Below, piece after piece: positions 1 to 8,638 of a stretch of 64,000 nucleotides of DNA. Positions within the stretch are counted from its first letter, which is position 1. Each line of letters opens with the position of its first letter. The stretch comes from JBJHBP01 sp050485685 (GTDB taxonomy: Bacteria > Pseudomonadota > Gammaproteobacteria > Steroidobacterales > Rariloculaceae), in contig JBJHBW010000012.1 in NCBI GenBank assembly GCA_050485685.1, positions 27,007 through 91,006 on the forward strand, written 5' to 3'. A program made the translations under genes and the position numbers. Below the pieces are notes generated by a model that saw nothing but the letters and a program-made list of their open reading frames with translations, did no database searches and was not told where the DNA came from.

Positions 1-1043
1 GAATGGAAACCATTCCCGGCATCGCCGATGTGAGCGCCAGTACGGCGGACCGCAGGCCCGAACAGAACGTGCGCTTCGACCGTGAACGCATAGCGCAGCT
101 GGGGCTTGGCATACAGGACGTTGCATCTGCAATGCAGACAAATGTGGCCGGGCGGCGCGCCGGCATGTTCCGGGTCAGCGGTGAAGAGATTCCCATCAAC
201 GTACGCCTGCGCCCTGAAGACAGGGTTGGCGTCATGGATCTGGACAACATCGGCGTACGCACCTCAGAGGGTACGATCATTCCGATCTCCACGGTCACGA
301 CCCAGGAAAGCGGCAGGGGACCGTCCAGCATCAACCGCATCGATGGTCAGCGTGTTAACTACATCAACGCCAACCTGGAAAGCGGAGTGGCGCTCGGTGA
401 TGCGGTGCGGCAGATCCAGCGTGAACTCTCGACCATGGCGCTTCCTGATGGGTTCAGTGTCTATTTCGGCGGGGAATACGAGGAACAGCAGCAGGCACAG
501 CGGGATTTCACGCTTGCGATCATTATCGCCATCGCCCTGATCTATATGGTCATGGCGGCGCAGTTCGAACGTTTCCTCGATCCATTGATCGTGATGTTCA
601 GTGTGCCACTGGTCATCATCGGCATTGTGCCGACCATGCTGATCACGGGTACGACCCTGAACCTGCAGAGTCTGATGGGCGTCGTGATGTTATTGGGAAT
701 TGTAGTCAACAATGCCATTGTGCTCGTTGATTACATCAATCTGATGCGTCGCGAGGAAGGTCTGGATGTGCGCAATGCTGTCATCGAGGCGGCCAGGCTG
801 AGACTTCGCCCCATCCTGATGACGACGATGACCACCATACTGGGACTTCTGCCTCTGGCTGTGGGCATAGGCACCGGCGCGGAGATCCAGGCAGCGCTCG
901 CGCGCGTAGTGATCGGCGGTCTTGCTGCTTCGACGCTGATCACGCTGGTACTGATTCCGGTGGTCTATCTCACTGCCGCCAACATCACGGCGCGTGTGCA
1001 GGGCTGGACCGGAATGATGCGTACGCGTCTGGCAACGCGCTAA
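1..1043 (+). CDS. RND efflux permease, C-terminal part (5' end outside window)
   Basis: This is the C-terminal third of an inner-membrane RND (AcrB/HAE-like) proton-driven efflux permease; the reading frame is already open at base 3 and ends with TAA at 1041-1043. The first 160 or so visible residues are periplasmic porter domain. Five or six hydrophobic helices follow from about residue 168, including the conserved GIVVNNAIVLVDY segment and the MTTMTTILGLLPLA loop typical of the family. The missing part should contain the first helices and the proton-relay Asp residues. The membrane fusion protein would be expected upstream, outside the window. The substrate cannot be read from this fragment. 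Confidence 0.93.
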   Translation, partial: METIPGIADVSASTADRRPEQNVRFDRERIAQLGLGIQDVASAMQTNVAGRRAGMFRVSGEEIPINVRLRPEDRVGVMDLDNIGVRTSEGTIIPISTVTTQESGRGPSSINRIDGQRVNYINANLESGVALGDAVRQIQRELSTMALPDGFSVYFGGEYEEQQQAQRDFTLAIIIAIALIYMVMAAQFERFLDPLIVMFSVPLVIIGIVPTMLITGTTLNLQSLMGVVMLLGIVVNNAIVLVDYINLMRREEGLDVRNAVIEAARLRLRPILMTTMTTILGLLPLAVGIGTGAEIQAALARVVIGGLAASTLITLVLIPVVYLTAANITARVQGWTGMMRTRLATR

Positions 1044-1123
1044 CATTGGAAACGGGACCGCGGCCGTGCGACAGGTAATCCCTGTTGCACGGCTTCGGCG
1101 ACCGTTACTTTGAAGGTGGTGGC

Positions 1124-2236
1124 ATGCCGGACAGTCCATTACTGCGACTGAGAGCGCTGGGGCAGTCAGTATGGCTGGACTATCTGGATCGCGACCTTGT
1201 GCGCTCCGGCCGGCTGCAGGCGATGATGGAGCATCGTGGCGTCAGCGGCATCACGTCCAATCCCGCTATTTTCGAGAAGGCCATACTCCATACCGGGCAT
1301 TACGACGCTGAGATTGCAGCGTTCACAGCGTCAGGTCTGAGTGCCGGAGAAATCTGCGAAGAACTGGTTGTCGCGGATATACGCGCGGCTGCCGATGTAC
1401 TGTTGCCATTGTACGAGTCAAGTGGCCGCAGCGACGGATTGGTAAGTCTCGAACTGTCGCCACATCTGGTCGATGACGAGCAGGCCACCATTGCCGAGGC
1501 GCGGCGCCTGCGCGACCTGGTCGACCGGCCGAATCTACTTCTCAAGGTGCCTGCCACTGACGCCGGTATAGCCGCGTTGCGAACACTGGTCGGCGAAGGC
1601 ACCGGGGTCAATGTCACGCTGCTGTTCTCGCTTGAGCGCTACCGTGACGTCGTCGATGCCTATCTTGAGGGCATGGAATACGCACGGGAAGCCGGTCTGA
1701 ACCTGAAACGCATCACCTCCGTTGCGAGTTTTTTTCTGAGCCGCATCGACACCATGGTCGATGGGCTGCTGGAACCTATGGTCGTGGAGGGCGGGGCTAC
1801 TGGGCGGCGGGCAAAGCGGTTGAAAGGCGAGGTGGCGGTTGCCAGTGCGAGGCGCGCCTATGCCATCTGCCAGAAGATGCATCGGTCCAGGCGCTTTCGC
1901 GACCTCCAGCGTCATGGTGCACGCGGGCAGCGACTGTTGTGGGCCAGCACCGGCACCAAGAATCCTTCTTACAGCGACATCAAATACGTTGAAGCGCTGA
2001 TTGCTCCGGACACCATCAATACCCTGCCACCCGAGACGCTCGAGGCCTACCATGATCATGGCGACCCTGCGCCGCGCCTGGTGGAAGGAGCGGATCGGGC
2101 TGCGAAAGTCCTGAAAGAGCTGGGTGCGCTGGGTATCGATCTGGAAGAGATCTGCCGAAGGCTGCTCACCGAAGGCGTGCGAAAGTTTGTTGAACCGTAT
2201 GATGCCCTGCATGAAGCCATGGACGCGCGCCGATAA
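1124..2236 (+). CDS. tal: Transaldolase
   Basis: Cytosolic pentose-phosphate enzyme moving a dihydroxyacetone unit between sugar phosphates through a Schiff base. The 370-aa protein shows the family blocks SNPAIFEKAI (about 45-54), LLKVPAT with the Schiff-base Lys near 141, NVTLLFSLERY, SVASFFLSRID and LLWASTGTKNP. The length fits the longer Tal subfamily, not the 316-aa TalB form. The ATG at 1124 is chosen because GAAGGTGG lies just upstream; an in-frame TTG at 1085 would add 13 residues without a ribosome site. It runs 50 bases ahead of an acetate kinase on the same strand, suggesting a sugar-fermentation or stress operon. Confidence 0.93.
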   Translation: MPDSPLLRLRALGQSVWLDYLDRDLVRSGRLQAMMEHRGVSGITSNPAIFEKAILHTGHYDAEIAAFTASGLSAGEICEELVVADIRAAADVLLPLYESSGRSDGLVSLELSPHLVDDEQATIAEARRLRDLVDRPNLLLKVPATDAGIAALRTLVGEGTGVNVTLLFSLERYRDVVDAYLEGMEYAREAGLNLKRITSVASFFLSRIDTMVDGLLEPMVVEGGATGRRAKRLKGEVAVASARRAYAICQKMHRSRRFRDLQRHGARGQRLLWASTGTKNPSYSDIKYVEALIAPDTINTLPPETLEAYHDHGDPAPRLVEGADRAAKVLKELGALGIDLEEICRRLLTEGVRKFVEPYDALHEAMDARR

Positions 2237-2287
2237 CCATGATGCCCCGGCCGGCACCGTCGTCAAATGCAGGAAATGAGTGACCGC

Positions 2288-3388
2288 ATGGCGCGGGTTC
2301 TGGTGTTCAATGCCGGCACGGCTACGCTGAAGGCAGCAATGGTCGAAATCGGTGCGATGAAGTCGCGAGTGCTGCGGCGTGAAGAGCGTGCCTGGCCCGA
2401 TGGCGCAGCCGCTGAGACGCTTGTCGATGAGCTGCTGGCGTGCATGGAGTCGGAGGCGGATCTGCACGCGCATCGCGTCGTCCATGGTGCCCGGCAGCTC
2501 GTGGAGACTGTGCGCGTGGATGCCAGCGTGGAGGCAACGATAGAACGCCTGGTGCCGATGGCTCCCCTGCATAACGCACGCTCGCTCGAAGTGATGCGCA
2601 GCCTGCGCGAACGCCGACCTGACATCCCGGCCTACGCCGCATTCGACACTGCCTTTCATCGCACCATGCCGGAGGCGGTGACGCGCTACGCGTTACCGGA
2701 GGCGCTGGTGGCTCGCTTCGGTTTTCGTCGTTACGGTTTTCACGGCCTTGCGCATGCGTCGCTGGTGCGGGCAAGCGCCGAAGTGCTCGGGTTGGAAACG
2801 AACGCTGTCAACGCCGTTACGCTGCAACTCGGTAGTGGCTGTTCGGCCTGCGCTGTCGAGGGTGGTCGGTCTGTGGAAACGTCCATGGGCTATTCCCCGC
2901 TGGAAGGTCTGGTAATGGCGACCCGTTGCGGCAACGTGGATCCGTCCGTAGTGATTGCACTGACACGTGAGGGCTTCGATCCTGACACCATAGAGAAGCT
3001 GCTCAACAGGGAATCGGGATTGAAGGGGCTGGCAGGCGAGGCGGACATGCGAAGATTGCTGCAGTCCGCACAACAGGGCGAGGCGACGGCAGAGCTTGCG
3101 CTGAACATGTTCGTGCACCGCCTGGTGAGTACCATCGGCGCGTATCTGACGCTGCTGAAGGGCGAGGCTGCGGTGGTGTTTGGCGGTGGCATAGGTTCGC
3201 GATCCGCGGAGATCCGGTCGCGGGTGGCATCGGCACTGTCGTGTTGGGACGTGCAGCTGGACCCGCACAGGAATCGGGTAGGTAACGGCCTTATCAGTGC
3301 ATCCGGCAGCCGGCCGGTACTGGCTCTGGAAACAGACGAGGAAAGCCTGATTGCAGCCGAAGTGTTCGGCGCCGCACAGGGAAGTTGA
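2288..3388 (+). CDS. ackA: Acetate kinase family protein
   Basis: Belongs to the acetate/propionate kinase (ASKHA) family, which interconverts acyl phosphate plus ADP with the carboxylic acid plus ATP. Visible blocks: VFNAGTATLK (N-terminal phosphate loop), HRVVHGARQ, FDTAFHRTMPE, RRYGFHGLAH, SMGYSPLEGL and the C-terminal ETDEES. The protein is 366 aa, shorter than the usual near-400, and several signature positions differ from the norm (HGLAH for HGTSH, QLGSG for HLGNG, CGNVDP for SGDIDP). It may therefore be a divergent paralogue. In-frame ATGs at 2267 and 2276 are alternative starts; 2288 places the first strand correctly. No phosphotransacetylase gene lies beside it. Confidence 0.88.
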   Translation: MARVLVFNAGTATLKAAMVEIGAMKSRVLRREERAWPDGAAAETLVDELLACMESEADLHAHRVVHGARQLVETVRVDASVEATIERLVPMAPLHNARSLEVMRSLRERRPDIPAYAAFDTAFHRTMPEAVTRYALPEALVARFGFRRYGFHGLAHASLVRASAEVLGLETNAVNAVTLQLGSGCSACAVEGGRSVETSMGYSPLEGLVMATRCGNVDPSVVIALTREGFDPDTIEKLLNRESGLKGLAGEADMRRLLQSAQQGEATAELALNMFVHRLVSTIGAYLTLLKGEAAVVFGGGIGSRSAEIRSRVASALSCWDVQLDPHRNRVGNGLISASGSRPVLALETDEESLIAAEVFGAAQGS

Positions 3389-3396
3389 GGTGACAG

Positions 3397-4782
3397 ATGG
3401 AACTTGAGTTTCTGGGAGCAGCCGGCACTGTGACCGGTTCATGTTATCTGCTGCGAACCGGCAGGCACACGCTGCTGCTGGATTGCGGGCAGATTCAGGG
3501 TGGTCGCAAGGATGAGCAGCGCAATCGCGATCCGTTGCCCGTGGATGTGAGCGAAGTCGATGCCGTTGTGCTCAGCCATGCGCATATTGATCACTCCGGC
3601 AGGCTGCCACTGCTGCGTCGTCTGGGTTACAAGGGCAATGTCTACACCCATCACGCGACAAAGTCCCTGTGCGAGATCATGCTGCGCGATTCGGCATACC
3701 TGCACGAAAAGGATGCCGAACTCGAGAGCCGCCGGCGTGCGCGCAAGGGCCTGCCGCCAGTGGAGCCGCTCTATACCCGCGAGGATGCCGAGCGGGTTGT
3801 CCGCCAGTTCCGGGGCATGGAGTACGGCGACAAGCGGGAGATTCTTCCGGGTGTATCTGTCCGACTCAGTGATGCCGGTCATATTCTCGGGGCGGCCATC
3901 GTCGAACTGTGGATGGAGGAGGGCGCCGCCGGTTGCAAGCTGGTCTTCAGCGGGGATCTCGGCTACAGCGAAGCGCCGGTGATGGAGGATCCCGCGACGG
4001 TGCAGGAAGCGGACGTTGTGCTGATGGAGAGCACCTATGGCAACCGCAATCACCGATCATTCGACGACACGCTGCAGGAACTGGGCGAAATTTTTCGCAG
4101 CGCGCGTGAGAATGAGGGAAACGTACTGATCCCTGCTTTCTCGGTAGGGCGTACGCAGGATCTACTGTACCTGATGGCCGAGCACAGCAGCGAATGGGGA
4201 CTGGCCGACTGGCAGATTTTCCTCGACAGCCCCATGGCCATAGAAGCCACCGAAGTGTACGCACGTTTCCGTCATCTATATGGCGCAAAGCTGTTCCGGG
4301 AAAGTGACGGTCTGCCGGTGCTGGATAACCTGCAGTTGTCGTCCACGCCCGAGCAGTCCATGGCGATCAACCGGATCGAGGCCGGCGCGATCGTGATCGC
4401 GGGCAGCGGCATGTGCAGTGGCGGTCGCATCGTCCATCACCTCAAGCACAATGTCTGGCGTCCCCAGTGCCATGTCGTGATGATCGGATTTCAGGCGCAG
4501 GGCACATTGGGGCGTCGGCTGGTCGATGGCGCTGACTATGTCAGGATCTGGCAGGAAGCGATTCGTGTCGAAGCCACGGTGCATACTGTCGGTGGCTTAT
4601 CGGCACATGCAGACCAGCGGGGACTGATGGACTGGTACGGGCACTTCGACAGTCATCCGCCGCTCTATCTGGTGCACGGCGAACAGTCGGCACGCGAGAC
4701 GCTCGCGACTGCCATAGAGGAACGACATCAGATCAGGCCGCACCTGCCGGAACTGGGAGAGCGCGTGCGCCTTCACGGTTGA
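3397..4782 (+). CDS. Beta-CASP metallo-beta-lactamase-fold RNase-like hydrolase
   Basis: A 461-aa two-metal hydrolase of the CPSF73/YsH1-like RNA-specificity family. The metal motif HAHIDHSG is at about residues 61-68, a second His is in DAGHILGA, and the metal Asp in FSGDLGY. The beta-CASP part follows with MESTYGNRNH, GSGMCSGGRIVHH and a C-terminal VGGLSAHADQRGL. Proteins of this type process or degrade RNA; the actual substrate here is unknown. It starts 8 bases after the acetate kinase stop with GAGGTGAC as ribosome site, so it is probably co-transcribed. This arrangement with transaldolase, acetate kinase and a universal stress protein looks like a low-oxygen or stress cluster. Confidence 0.9.
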   Translation: MELEFLGAAGTVTGSCYLLRTGRHTLLLDCGQIQGGRKDEQRNRDPLPVDVSEVDAVVLSHAHIDHSGRLPLLRRLGYKGNVYTHHATKSLCEIMLRDSAYLHEKDAELESRRRARKGLPPVEPLYTREDAERVVRQFRGMEYGDKREILPGVSVRLSDAGHILGAAIVELWMEEGAAGCKLVFSGDLGYSEAPVMEDPATVQEADVVLMESTYGNRNHRSFDDTLQELGEIFRSARENEGNVLIPAFSVGRTQDLLYLMAEHSSEWGLADWQIFLDSPMAIEATEVYARFRHLYGAKLFRESDGLPVLDNLQLSSTPEQSMAINRIEAGAIVIAGSGMCSGGRIVHHLKHNVWRPQCHVVMIGFQAQGTLGRRLVDGADYVRIWQEAIRVEATVHTVGGLSAHADQRGLMDWYGHFDSHPPLYLVHGEQSARETLATAIEERHQIRPHLPELGERVRLHG

Positions 4783-4862
4783 GGGGCAAGGTTGAAGCGC
4801 CGACGGCTGTGTCCGTATCGTATGATCGGGTCTGACGGGCCCATGCTGCGCAGGAAGTGATC

Positions 4863-5765
4863 ATGTACAGAAGAATTATTGTTTTGTCACAGGCCGGAGT
4901 AGACAACGGGCCGGCGGGTCGCCGGGCGGTTGCGCTTGCGGCACCGGGGGCTTCGGTATGGGTACTGGAACTGGTCCATCAGCCGCTGCTGGAAGGGTAT
5001 TTCGGCCATCCGGAGCTATATGAATCGCTGCGCCAGAATCTGGTCCTTGAACGGCAGGGCGCGGTTGATCAGGCGGCTGCGGGAATCTCCGAGCAGGGTC
5101 TTGAGGCAACGGCGACGGCGCTCTGGAGCGCCCTGCAACATGAAGTGCTTGCGCAGCAGGTACGTGACTACGATGCCGATCTGGTGGTTGTGTCACTGCC
5201 GGCCGCAGACAGGCGGGCGGTGCGAAAGCTCTGGCACTGCGTGGCTGCCAGTCCCGCATCCGTGCTTGTCGTACGCGGTGACGCAGAGCAGCCCTACCGC
5301 CGCGTAGTGGCAGCCGTGGACCCGTTTCATGCGCACGGAAAACCTGCCGTACTGGACGATGTCGTACTGTCCAGCGCCGCAGACATCGTTTCCGGCCAAG
5401 AAGACATCAGCTTGCGGGTGGTGCACGCCTACGTACCGTTGCACGAATTTCTCCCGGCCTCGCACCTGGAACAGGTGCAGGTCGGTGAAGCGGAACGCGT
5501 CGTCGAATCCAACCGGCGCGACGCGCTGCTGCAGGTGATCCGGCAGGCCGGGCTTCCGGACGCGACGGCGCAGTTGCAGGCTGCGGCTCCGGATGATGTG
5601 CTGGAGACGCTGGCCACGGATGGCAGCACCGATCTGCTCATCATGGGCGCATGGTCGCGGGGCCGGCTTCATGACCTTTTCCTCGGCAGTACGACTGAGC
5701 GCGTGCTGGAAAAGTCGACAGCGGATGTGCTGGTCGTGAAGCCGACCGACGGCCATGAACAATAA
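4863..5765 (+). CDS. Tandem-domain universal stress protein
   Basis: A 300-aa cytosolic protein made of two UspA-type domains (about 1-140 and 145-300). The second ends with the ATP-loop-like stretch LLIMGAWSRGRLHDLFLGSTTERVL followed by ADVLVVK, close to the GxxGxxxx(S/T) nucleotide signature; the first domain has VVSLPAADRRAVRKLW and lacks a clear glycine loop. Such double Usp proteins are linked to stress and energy limitation. The ATG at 4863 is preferred over an in-frame GTG at 4857 because AGGAAG occupies 4852-4857. It follows the metallo-hydrolase after an 80-base gap and its end overlaps the next gene by 11 bases. Confidence 0.87.
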   Translation: MYRRIIVLSQAGVDNGPAGRRAVALAAPGASVWVLELVHQPLLEGYFGHPELYESLRQNLVLERQGAVDQAAAGISEQGLEATATALWSALQHEVLAQQVRDYDADLVVVSLPAADRRAVRKLWHCVAASPASVLVVRGDAEQPYRRVVAAVDPFHAHGKPAVLDDVVLSSAADIVSGQEDISLRVVHAYVPLHEFLPASHLEQVQVGEAERVVESNRRDALLQVIRQAGLPDATAQLQAAAPDDVLETLATDGSTDLLIMGAWSRGRLHDLFLGSTTERVLEKSTADVLVVKPTDGHEQ

Positions 5766-6618
5766 CAATCAGGGTTGTCTTCCCCTGGTTGCACCGTTTG
5801 CTCACCTTGACGCCTATTTCCGCCGCATTGGTTACGATGGCCCGGTCGAGCCGGCGCCGGAGGTCCTGCATCGCCTTCACGAGCTTCACCCCCGCCACAT
5901 TCCGTTCGAGAACCTGACACCGTTCTGTGGTGAACCCGTGTCACTGGATCCGACACAGCTTTACCACAAGCTGGTCGCGTCACGTCGTGGCGGTTACTGC
6001 TTCGAGCACAACCTCTTGCTCGCCGGAGTTCTGACAGCGGTCGGTTTTCGGGTATCGGGACTGTCCGCCCGCGTTCATCTCGGGGCGGCGCCGGAGGCCT
6101 CTCCGCCGCGCAGTCACATGCTGCTGCTGGTTGAGTCCGATCATGAGCGCTGGCTTGCGGATGTAGGGTTCGGTGGTCTGACGTTGACGGCGCCACTGGA
6201 TTTCCGGGTTCGTACACCGCAGCAGACTCCACATGAGAAGTTCATGATAAGTGAGCAACAGGAAACGTATTTTCTTTCAGCTGAAGTGACCGGGGAATGG
6301 CGCACACTGTATTCGTTCGATCTTCAGGCACAGCAGCTGTGTGACTACGAGATCGTCAACTGGTATCTGTCGAATCATCCTGCCTCGCGGTTCATAACCG
6401 GCCTGATGCTGGCCAGGGCCGCCCCCGAGGGGCGTCATGCCTTGCGCGACCGGCGATACAGTTTTCATCCGGTCGGAAAGGGCACAAGCGTGACGAGAAC
6501 GCTGGACGATACCGGACAGCTGCTGGCAGTCCTTGATGAAGCTTTCGGCATCGATGCGGCCGCATTACCCGCGCTGCGGGAGCGGGTCACGAGGCTGATG
6601 GCTGATGTGATACCCTGA
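5755..6618 (+). CDS. nat: Arylamine N-acetyltransferase
   Basis: Transfers acetyl groups from acetyl-CoA to aromatic amines or hydrazines; the physiological substrate in bacteria is often unknown. The 287-aa protein has the complete catalytic triad in context: Cys in RGGYCFE (about residue 82), His in SHMLLLV (about 122) and Asp in LADVGFGG (about 137). PFENLTPF and the early YFRRIGY segment are also family hallmarks. The length is normal for prokaryotic NATs. Translation appears coupled to the upstream universal stress gene because the start lies inside its last codons. No regulator is visible nearby. Confidence 0.93.
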   Translation: MNNNNQGCLPLVAPFAHLDAYFRRIGYDGPVEPAPEVLHRLHELHPRHIPFENLTPFCGEPVSLDPTQLYHKLVASRRGGYCFEHNLLLAGVLTAVGFRVSGLSARVHLGAAPEASPPRSHMLLLVESDHERWLADVGFGGLTLTAPLDFRVRTPQQTPHEKFMISEQQETYFLSAEVTGEWRTLYSFDLQAQQLCDYEIVNWYLSNHPASRFITGLMLARAAPEGRHALRDRRYSFHPVGKGTSVTRTLDDTGQLLAVLDEAFGIDAAALPALRERVTRLMADVIP

Positions 6619-6641
6619 AATTCTGCAAGGAGGCATCGCAT

Positions 6642-6974
6642 ATGAGTCTCGCCGACAACAAGTGCGTACCCTGCCGCGGTGGTGTGCCGCCCATGGAGCT
6701 GACGCGGGCCAGAGCGCTTCTGGATGAGCTGGAACCCGGCTGGGCGCTCAATGACGAAGGTCATCTCGAGCGCTGCTACGAGTTCGGCAATTTCGTCGAT
6801 GCGATGTCCTTCGCAAACCGTGTGGCGGAGATTGCCGAAGCCGAGCGTCACCATCCGGATCTGCATATCGCCTGGGGCGAGTGTCGCGTGGAGATCTGGA
6901 CACACAAGATTGGCGGCCTGACAGACAGCGACTTCTACCTGGCTGCCAAGGCCGATCGTGCATTTCATGTCTGA
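6642..6974 (+). CDS. phhB: 4a-hydroxytetrahydrobiopterin dehydratase (pterin-4a-carbinolamine dehydratase)
   Basis: Regenerates the pterin cofactor after aromatic amino-acid hydroxylation by dehydrating 4a-hydroxytetrahydrobiopterin. The 110-aa protein shows the family core AEAERHHPDLHIAWGECRVEIWTHKIGGLTDSDF split as AEAERHHPDLHIAW (the paired His) and EIWTHKIGGLTDSD. A strong AAGGAGG lies 9 bases before the ATG. It sits between nat and a slipin gene, 23 bases after nat, so it is likely co-transcribed. No phenylalanine hydroxylase gene is in the window. Confidence 0.93.
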   Translation: MSLADNKCVPCRGGVPPMELTRARALLDELEPGWALNDEGHLERCYEFGNFVDAMSFANRVAEIAEAERHHPDLHIAWGECRVEIWTHKIGGLTDSDFYLAAKADRAFHV

Positions 6975-6988
6975 TGGAGCGCTGAATC

Positions 6989-7804
6989 GTGACCTTTGAG
7001 TGGCTGATCGGGACACTGGGCGTCGTCATCGCGCTGTTCCTGTTCAATGCGATACACATTCTGCAGGAGTACGAGCGTGGCGCGGTCTTTCTGCTGGGTC
7101 GCTTCTGGAAGGTGAAGGGCCCGGGGCTGGTCATCATCGTCCCCGGCATTCAGACCATGGTGCTTGTGGACCTTCGCATCAGGGTCATGGATGTGCCCCG
7201 CCAGCATGTCATCTCCCGCGATAACGTGTCGGTCGCGGTCAGCGCCGTCGTCTATTTCCGCGTGGTCGATCCGCAGAGGGCGGTCATACAGGTGGAGAAC
7301 TTCACGGCGGCAACCAGCGAGCTTGCACAGACCACGCTGCGCTCCGTGCTCGGCAAGAACACACTCGACGATATGCTCGGTGAGCGCGACAAGCTCAACG
7401 ATGCGATACAGCGGATTCTCGACGATGTGACGGAAGCCTGGGGTGTGAAGGTGGCGAACGTCGAGATCAAGAACGTGGATCTGGACGCAAAGATGATTCG
7501 CGCCATCGCGGCACAGGCCGAGGCGGAGCGTGACCGGCGAGCCAAGGTCATTCACTCGGAAGGCGAGCTGCAGGCGTCGCGAAGGCTCGTGGATGCCGCG
7601 AAAGTGCTGTCGCTGCAGCCGTCGTCGATTCAGCTGCGCTATCTGGACAGTCTCAGACAGATTTCATCGCAGGGAAACACGCGCGCCATCGTGTTTCCGT
7701 TCCCTGTCGACGCGCTGGAGCCGCTGATGCGCAGGCTCAGCCGCGGTGCCGCCAAGCGCAGCACCGCGGCGGGCCGTCAGCAACCCGATCAGAAGATTCC
7801 GTAA
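6989..7804 (+). CDS. SPFH/band-7 family protein (slipin)
   Basis: A 271-aa membrane-associated stomatin/slipin-type scaffold protein. An N-terminal hydrophobic stretch (about residues 5-22, WLIGTLGVVIALFLFNAI) anchors it; the band-7 domain follows with YERGAVFLLGRFWKVKGPG, VVDPQRAVI and the coiled region AIAAQAEAERDRRAKVIHSEGE. Such proteins organise membrane microdomains and often sit beside NfeD proteases, but none is adjacent here. It begins with GTG, 14 bases after phhB, and its 3' end overlaps the convergent gene by 16 bases. Confidence 0.9.
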   Translation: MTFEWLIGTLGVVIALFLFNAIHILQEYERGAVFLLGRFWKVKGPGLVIIVPGIQTMVLVDLRIRVMDVPRQHVISRDNVSVAVSAVVYFRVVDPQRAVIQVENFTAATSELAQTTLRSVLGKNTLDDMLGERDKLNDAIQRILDDVTEAWGVKVANVEIKNVDLDAKMIRAIAAQAEAERDRRAKVIHSEGELQASRRLVDAAKVLSLQPSSIQLRYLDSLRQISSQGNTRAIVFPFPVDALEPLMRRLSRGAAKRSTAAGRQQPDQKIP

Positions 7805-8445
7805 TCGCGAATGTCGTCGAAGTAGCCGGTGACAGTCAATGTGATTTCGACCGGGAACTCGTTGTAATTCAGCCAGTACCAGCCGTGCTCGCCATCGAAG
7901 GGTGCGACCAGCGAACCATGGGCGGCGGAAATCTCCTCCGCTTCCTGATACCGGACCCAGAAATCGTCGCCCAGCGCGGGATCATGGCCGTGGTAATCGA
8001 CGTATATGGTGCCCCTGTCCAGCTCCCATGAGTAAGTGATGACTTTCGCAGCGCGCATGACCGTCTTGACCTCGGTCTGGGATTCGGCGGGGATGGTGAT
8101 GCGCAGCGTTTCGGTGCGCGGCTGCTGCTGCTCCAGCTGGTGAACGGCCGGATTCGGCAGTGGCGCCGGTTCGCCGGCATCCGGCAGCTCGATTTCACGG
8201 ATGCGCTCGTTGCCGCCGATCACGTCGGCGATCTGTATGGTGCGTCCGGCGGGTTCGCTGAGCGCAGTAAGCCCCAGTGCGCCACCGACACCGGTGGGGT
8301 CTACGCCGTATTCGGACGGCAGGATGACAACGACCAGTACGATCAGCGCTATGGCAAGTGCCGTTGCGACGCCCCAGGCCACTTTTCGGCCGCCGTTCCC
8401 GCCGGATTTTACAGGTGCGGTATTTCTATCAGGCTGTTCCGACAT
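7789..8445 (-). CDS. Membrane-anchored protein of unknown function
   Basis: A 218-aa protein with a short polar N-terminus, one strong transmembrane segment at about residues 23-43 (AWGVATALAIALIVLVVVIL) and a periplasmic remainder. The segment just after the membrane, PSEYGVDPTGVGGALGLTAL, resembles proteins annotated simply as transmembrane anchor proteins in proteobacteria. The C-terminal half contains an EHGWYWLN patch that looks like a beta-rich domain. No catalytic motif is seen. It converges with the slipin gene and has its own divergent promoter region towards the NmrA-like gene. Confidence 0.75.
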   Translation of the reverse strand: MSEQPDRNTAPVKSGGNGGRKVAWGVATALAIALIVLVVVILPSEYGVDPTGVGGALGLTALSEPAGRTIQIADVIGGNERIREIELPDAGEPAPLPNPAVHQLEQQQPRTETLRITIPAESQTEVKTVMRAAKVITYSWELDRGTIYVDYHGHDPALGDDFWVRYQEAEEISAAHGSLVAPFDGEHGWYWLNYNEFPVEITLTVTGYFDDIRDYGIF

Positions 8446-8638
8446 CGTCTCGATCCTGTGTTGGCTGATGGCCCAGTGTACTCAAGTCTGGCACCGGTCG
8501 GCTATTCGCCTGTGACCGTCGTAGCACCATTTCACCGCTGCCACCCGGTCACAGGCGTATACGGTCGCGCTGCGGGCGGGGCGTCATACGTGTATTCTTC
8601 ACCCTTCCGGATCAGATCACGAAATCGAGGAAAACAAG

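Noticed and set aside
1535..2659. Minus-strand open frame spanning transaldolase and acetate kinase
   Set aside because: It crosses two recognisable genes and their spacer; no conserved motif and no ribosome site.
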